From: Cytophagia bacterium
GTDB taxonomy: Bacteria; Bacteroidota; Bacteroidia; Cytophagales; Cyclobacteriaceae
NCBI GenBank assembly: GCA_013373005.1
Contig: JABXIP010000346.1
Span: 1-17,770, forward strand
Length of the DNA stretch: 17,770 nt
Direction: 5' to 3'
Part shown: in pieces, positions 13,637 to 17,770 of the stretch
Position numbering within the stretch: position 1 is the first letter of the stretch
Layout of the letters: each line of letters begins with the position of its first letter
Program-made: the position numbers and the translations under genes
Notes under the pieces: model-generated
Databases searched by the model: none
Seen by the model: the letters and a program-made list of their open reading frames with translations, nothing else
Told to the model about the DNA's origin: nothing

Positions 13637-15439
13637 ATGAAAAAACTACTTCTCACTACTTTCCTAATTTCCTGTTTCACCAATTTCCTGCTGTCTCAGA
13701 CCTACAACCAATACGAAGTTTCCTTCGACAACCGTGTTCACCACGAAGCTAAGATCAAAGTCACTTTTAGCAACCTGGAAAATAAAGTACTTGAAGTGCG
13801 CATGAGCCGCAGCTCTCCGGGTCGTTATGCCGTGCATGAATTTGCCAAAAATGTATACTCCGTTTCAGCTACTGATAGTAAAGGGAATCCGCTTCCCGTA
13901 ACCAGACCTAATGCTCATCAGTGGGATGTTTCAGGCCACGATGGCACAGTGAATTTCGAATACACCTTATTCGCCAACAGAGGGGGAGGAACCTACTCCG
14001 GAATTGATGAGCTACACGCTCACCTGAACATTCCGGCCACTTTTGTTTGGGCAAGAAATTTGGGTCACCGCCCTGTTCGAGTGAAGTTCAACTTACCAGC
14101 CGGAGCTAACTGGAAAGTGGCCACTCAGCTGAAAGACGTGGGAAATAATACTTTCGAGGGCATGGACACCTACTACTTTATGGACAGCCCAATTGAGATT
14201 GCCGATTTGCATATGCGTGAGGAAGTGCTCGATGGTCAGAAGATCAGATTGGCACTTCATACCCCAGCTACCGATGCTGAAGTAGATGCTTATTTCAGTG
14301 AAGTAATGAAAATTGTGAAGCAGCAAAAAGCTGTTTTCGGTGAGTTACCGGCCTATGATTATGGCGAATACACCTTCCTTTCTTGCTACATGCCAAACGC
14401 CAGCGGTGACGGAATGGAACACAGAAACTCAACTTATGTAGTTTCAGGAAAACCATTGAACAGACCTCTGGGAAACACTTCTATGGGCACTATGTCTCAC
14501 GAATATTTTCATTCATGGAATGTAGAGAGAATTCGTCCCACTGCTTTGGAGCCATTCGATTTTGAAGATGCCAACATGAGTGGTGAACTATGGTTTGCGG
14601 AAGGCTTTACCAGCTATTACACCAACCTTTTCCGAGCCAGATCGGGCAACATGACAGCCGAACAATATGTCAATGGTTTGGGTGGATCGGTGAGTTATGT
14701 TATCAATGCTCCGGGAAGAAAATACTTCAACCCAATCGAAATGAGCTACAGAGCTCCATTTGTGGATGCGGCTACTTCCATCGACCCTGATAACAACTCG
14801 AACATCTTCATTTCATATTATACTTATGGTTCGGTACTGGGTCTTGCCTTAGATATGTCGCTAAGAACAATGGATAATGGTAAAAACCTCGATGACTATA
14901 TGAAGCATGTTTGGTTGACTCACGGAAAGCCTGAGATTCCTTACAGCGTACGTGACTTACAAGCTCGACTGGAAGAATATGCAGGGAAGACCTTTGCTGA
15001 TGAGTTCTTCGGCAAATATATTTTCAACAGCGAAATGCCGGATTATGAAAGTCTCTTCAAAAAGATGGGAGTTGTTTTCGAAAACCCAAGCCCAAATAGC
15101 CCTACCCTAAATGCCTTTGTAAGAGTGAATGATGGCGTGGGTCAATTAGTGCAAAATGCCATTGTAGGTACTCCTCTTTATGAAGCAGGCATTGAAAAAG
15201 AGGATCAAATCCTGAGCATCAATGGAACAGCACTTTCCACCTTCCAAGGCAGAAGTGTTGATGAACTCATTGCCGGCAAAAAACCGGGTGATGTCATTGA
15301 TGTGGAAATTGAAAGGTGGGGTACCAAAATGACCAAAAAAGTGACCATCGCTGCCAGTCAAAACCAACGCACCAGCTGGGATGCTAATGCCAACTCTGCT
15401 GCTCAGAAAAGAAGAGAAGAGTGGTTGAAGGCTAAATAG
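13637..15439 (+). CDS. M61 family glycyl aminopeptidase with C-terminal PDZ domain
   Basis: With the ATG at 13637 the protein has 600 residues and begins with a signal peptide (MKKLLLTTFLISCFTNFLLS, cleavage just after). The N-terminal beta domain (about 25-180) contains MSRSSPGRYAVHEFAKNVY, typical of M61. The gluzincin catalytic domain has GMEHRNST (about 259-266), the zinc motif HEYFH (H288, E289, H292) in SHEYFHSWNVERIRP, and the third ligand region ELWFAEGFTSYY with E322. The PDZ domain covers about 487-580 (GTPLYEAGIEKEDQILSING). Family members remove N-terminal Gly or Ala from peptides; the periplasmic role is peptide breakdown or quality control. The frame is open to a TTG at 13613, but that would put eight residues ahead of the signal peptide. 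It converges with clpB across a strong terminator. Confidence 0.92.
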   Translation: MKKLLLTTFLISCFTNFLLSQTYNQYEVSFDNRVHHEAKIKVTFSNLENKVLEVRMSRSSPGRYAVHEFAKNVYSVSATDSKGNPLPVTRPNAHQWDVSGHDGTVNFEYTLFANRGGGTYSGIDELHAHLNIPATFVWARNLGHRPVRVKFNLPAGANWKVATQLKDVGNNTFEGMDTYYFMDSPIEIADLHMREEVLDGQKIRLALHTPATDAEVDAYFSEVMKIVKQQKAVFGELPAYDYGEYTFLSCYMPNASGDGMEHRNSTYVVSGKPLNRPLGNTSMGTMSHEYFHSWNVERIRPTALEPFDFEDANMSGELWFAEGFTSYYTNLFRARSGNMTAEQYVNGLGGSVSYVINAPGRKYFNPIEMSYRAPFVDAATSIDPDNNSNIFISYYTYGSVLGLALDMSLRTMDNGKNLDDYMKHVWLTHGKPEIPYSVRDLQARLEEYAGKTFADEFFGKYIFNSEMPDYESLFKKMGVVFENPSPNSPTLNAFVRVNDGVGQLVQNAIVGTPLYEAGIEKEDQILSINGTALSTFQGRSVDELIAGKKPGDVIDVEIERWGTKMTKKVTIAASQNQRTSWDANANSAAQKRREEWLKAK

Positions 15440-15440
15440 T

Positions 15441-15503
15441 ATTGAGTACCTAGTACCAAGATACTAGATGTCAGACATTAGATTTTAGACGCTAGAAAAT
15501 AGA
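15441..15503. repeat. Degenerate TAGA-rich microrepeat tract
   Basis: After the M61 stop the sequence contains GTAC-CTA-GTAC (15446-15456 region) and then a run of spaced ACTAGAT, TTAGAT, TTAGAC, CTAGAA and ATAGAC words about 8-10 bases apart. It resembles drifted tandem copies of a short word and is non-coding. Known in kind from other Bacteroidota intergenic regions (from memory). Confidence 0.45.
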
Positions 15504-15504
15504 C

Positions 15505-15536
15505 AAAAAGGCTCTGGAGTAATTCAGAGCCTTTTT
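15505..15536. terminator. Bidirectional rho-independent terminator
   Basis: AAAAAGGCTCTG (15505-15516) and CAGAGCCTTTTT (15525-15536) are perfect 12-base arms around the 8-base loop GAGTAATT. The A and T ends give a usable U tract on either strand, so it ends both the M61 peptidase transcript and the converging clpB transcript. Confidence 0.93.
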
Positions 15537-15644
15537 GTTGGCAGTAATCTCCCCAGATTTTGCGGAAATTAGGAGTGCTATTCTCCGCATGGCATGACGA
15601 AAGATCCGAGTCAATCCTGAGCCTATTCTATTCACTATACAACT

Positions 15645-15666
15645 CCCCTCCTTTTTCAAGGAGGGG
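15645..15666. repeat. CCCCTCC hairpin, dispersed-repeat type
   Basis: CCCCTCCTT (15645-15653) pairs perfectly with AAGGAGGGG (15658-15666) around TTTC, followed by the G-rich CCGGGGGTGGTT. Hairpins of this kind with a GGGGGTGGTT tail are, from memory, widely dispersed in Bacteroidota intergenic regions. It lies 14 bases beyond the clpB stop. Between 15540 and 15645 I see nothing else that I can support. Confidence 0.65.
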
Positions 15667-15679
15667 CCGGGGGTGGTTG

Positions 15680-17770
15680 TTATACCTCCTCCACTTTCTC
15701 AATATTCACAAACTCTATCTCCTTATCAGGGCCGAGTTCGATACTCACTACTGAATCCTTGGCAATTCTGCCAGCCAGAATTTCCTTACTGAGTTCATTC
15801 AACACTTTGCGCTGAATGACTCGCTTCAATGGTCTGGCGCCAAACTGCGGATCCCAGCCTAATTCTCCGAGGTAATCGAGCACCTCATCTGTGGCCTCAA
15901 TCTCAACTCCATTTTCCTTCAGTTGCTTTTGAATCAGTCCGAACTGGATTCTAACAATCTGACGAATATTGTCCTTGTTCAACGGCATAAACATGATGGT
16001 CTCATCGATCCTGTTTAGGAACTCAGGTCTCACCGATCTCTTCAGCAAATCGAACACCTGAAGCTTGGTTTCATCAATAATCTCCAGCACATTCTCCTCA
16101 TTGATCTTCTCAAAGTTCTCCTGAATCAGACCGGAACCAATGTTCGTGGTCATGATGATGATGGTGTTCTTAAAGTTCGCCACGCGACCTTTATTGTCTG
16201 TCAATCGACCATCGTCCAGCACCTGTAAGAGAATATTGAAAGCATCAGGGTGCGCCTTTTCAATCTCATCCAAAAGAATCACTGAATATGGCTTTCTTCG
16301 TACCGCTTCAGTCAGCTGACCGCCTTCATCGTACCCAACATATCCCGGAGGCGCTCCAATAAGTCGAGATACCGCATGACGCTCCTGGTATTCCGACATA
16401 TCGATACGCACCATGTTGTTCTCATCATTGAAGAGGTACTCAGCCAAAGCCTTCGCCAATTCAGTTTTACCCACCCCGGTGGTACCAAGGAAGATAAATG
16501 AACCTATCGGGCGTTTTGGGTCTTGCAAACCTGCTCGGCTTCTTCGAACAGCATCAGACAAAGCAGCAATCGCCTCTTTCTGACCAGCAACTCGTTTGCC
16601 TAATTCTTCTTCCAAATGCAGCAATTTATCGCGCTCAGACTGAAGCATTTTGGAAACCGGAATTCCGGTCCACTTGGCTACTACTTCAGCAATGTCTTCA
16701 GCATCAACCTCCTCCTTCAGCAAGGATTTTTCGCCCTGCATCTCTTTCATTTTATGCTTGAATTGCTCCAGCTTTTGCTCTGCTTCAGTGATTTTACCGT
16801 AGCGGATTTCTGCCACTCTACCAAAGTCGCCTTCACGCTCGGCTTTCTCTGCTTCAGATTTATATCTATCGATATTCTCTTTCTCAGCCCTAATGCCAGT
16901 GATCACCTCTTTCTCATTCTCCCACTTGGCTTTGAGATCATCGCGCTTTTCTGAGAGATCAGCAATTTCCTTAGAAAGCACAGACTCCTTGTCTTTGTTT
17001 TTCTCTCTGCGGATGGCCTCACGCTCAATCTCCAACTGCATGATTTTACGATTCAGCTCATCCAGTTCTTCCGGAAGTGAGTCTATCTCAATTCTCAGCT
17101 TGGAAGCGGCTTCATCCATCAAGTCAATCGCCTTGTCTGGTAAGAACCTGTCTGAAATATATCTGCTAGAAAGCTCAACAGCGGCAATAACAGCGTCATC
17201 CTGAATTCTTACCCCGTGGTGAACTTCGTACTTCTCTTTAATACCACGAAGGATTGAAACAGCATCTTCCTGATTAGGCTCATCTACAATCACTGACTGG
17301 AACCTTCGCTCAAGCGCTTTATCCTTCTCAATGTATTTCTGGTACTCCTTTAGGGTGGTGGCTCCAATGGCATGCAGCTCACCTCTGGCCAAAGCAGGCT
17401 TCAATAGGTTGGCCGCATCCATGGCTCCTTCTCCTCCACCTCCGGCACCAATCAGCGTATGAATCTCATCGATAAAGAGAATAATTTCTCCATCAGAATC
17501 CTGCACTTCCTTGATCACCGCTTTCAGTCTTTCTTCAAACTCACCTTTATACTTAGCGCCCGCTACCAGCAGCCCCATATCGAGCGAGATCAAAGTCTTG
17601 CTTTTCAGGTTCTCGGGAACGTCACCATCAACTATTCGCTGGGCCATTCCTTCCACAATAGCCGTATTACAGACGCCAGGTTCACCCAAGAGAATCGCGT
17701 TATTCTTGGTTCTCCTAGAAAGGATTTGAAGGACCCATCGATTTTCTTCAACGCGACCAATGACAGGGTC
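15680..17770 (-). CDS. clpB: ATP-dependent disaggregase ClpB (partial, N-terminus outside window)
   Basis: ClpB works with DnaK to unfold and rescue aggregated proteins in the cytoplasm. The 696 visible residues start at DPVIGR, so about 170-180 N-terminal residues are missing to the right. Numbering from the visible D1: first AAA+ module with Walker B ILFIDEIHTL (D101, E102), pore-loop Tyr74 in AGAKYKGEFEERL and arginine finger at ALERRF (about 152-157). The long coiled-coil M-domain (about 230-357) separates ClpB from ClpA/ClpC. Second AAA+ module with intact GTTGVGKTEL (Lys435), pore loop GYVGYDEGG and Walker B VILLDEIEKAHPD, then the C-terminal small domain ending VEEV. The first Walker A is abnormal: GEPGVCNTA (C34, N35) where GEPGVGKTA is expected, with other odd changes in residues 7-28. 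The frame is open throughout. Confidence 0.95.
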   Translation of the reverse strand, partial: DPVIGRVEENRWVLQILSRRTKNNAILLGEPGVCNTAIVEGMAQRIVDGDVPENLKSKTLISLDMGLLVAGAKYKGEFEERLKAVIKEVQDSDGEIILFIDEIHTLIGAGGGGEGAMDAANLLKPALARGELHAIGATTLKEYQKYIEKDKALERRFQSVIVDEPNQEDAVSILRGIKEKYEVHHGVRIQDDAVIAAVELSSRYISDRFLPDKAIDLMDEAASKLRIEIDSLPEELDELNRKIMQLEIEREAIRREKNKDKESVLSKEIADLSEKRDDLKAKWENEKEVITGIRAEKENIDRYKSEAEKAEREGDFGRVAEIRYGKITEAEQKLEQFKHKMKEMQGEKSLLKEEVDAEDIAEVVAKWTGIPVSKMLQSERDKLLHLEEELGKRVAGQKEAIAALSDAVRRSRAGLQDPKRPIGSFIFLGTTGVGKTELAKALAEYLFNDENNMVRIDMSEYQERHAVSRLIGAPPGYVGYDEGGQLTEAVRRKPYSVILLDEIEKAHPDAFNILLQVLDDGRLTDNKGRVANFKNTIIIMTTNIGSGLIQENFEKINEENVLEIIDETKLQVFDLLKRSVRPEFLNRIDETIMFMPLNKDNIRQIVRIQFGLIQKQLKENGVEIEATDEVLDYLGELGWDPQFGARPLKRVIQRKVLNELSKEILAGRIAKDSVVSIELGPDKEIEFVNIEKVEEV

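Noticed and set aside
15570..15615. Possible further degenerate hairpin copy (GATCCGAG and AATCCTGAGC words)
   Set aside because: The words resemble the type-A repeat, but arms and core cannot be aligned convincingly.
1..17770. Prophage, CRISPR array, toxin-antitoxin pair, restriction or other defence genes, tRNA or rRNA
   Set aside because: None is visible; all sizeable frames fit housekeeping or envelope genes, and no regularly spaced repeat array is present.

Overview
The window looks like ordinary chromosome from a Bacteroidota bacterium, most likely a marine-type Cytophagales member. This is inferred from gene content: two-domain FtsX/MacB-type permeases, S41 and M61 peptidases, Ser-Cys lipoboxes, absence of clear Shine-Dalgarno sites, and many short dispersed hairpin repeats. 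The genus cannot be fixed from the sequence alone. Both window edges cut through genes.

Layout. Positions 1-156 hold the 3' end of an ABC ATPase overlapping its large FtsX-type permease (156-2717). A palindrome that overlaps a candidate promoter leads into an exported metal-dependent amidohydrolase (2825-4408), directly abutted by a TPR lipoprotein (4409-5353). These converge, across a CGTCA-bounded double-hairpin repeat and a bidirectional terminator, on a minus-strand run: an S41 peptidase of the tricorn/IRBP-like type (11112-10165), a MacB-like permease (10095-7714) and a Tsp/Prc-type C-terminal processing protease (7552-5498). Positions 11113-12053 are repeat-rich and contain a GIY-YIG nuclease gene broken by an amber codon at codon 3, lying between two roughly 95-bp imperfect direct repeats. 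Then come a MarR regulator with a small exported protein (minus strand) and a divergent RidA-family lipoprotein (plus strand), a second CGTCA element, an M61 glycyl aminopeptidase with PDZ domain, a strong bidirectional terminator, a dispersed CCCCTCC hairpin, and the C-terminal four fifths of ClpB running off the right edge.

Functionally the window is dominated by envelope transport and protein quality control: two ABC-permease systems, three periplasmic peptidases and one disaggregase. I saw no defence island, prophage, CRISPR array, rRNA or tRNA.

Most worth a second look: (1) the first ATPase module of ClpB reads GEPGVCNT where GEPGVGKT is expected, with further odd substitutions in the same 40 residues at the window edge; (2) a family of small hairpins whose arms change in a compensatory way around a fixed 12-base core; (3) the arrangement of this repeat family around a dead GIY-YIG gene. 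I did not find a convincing new multi-gene system.
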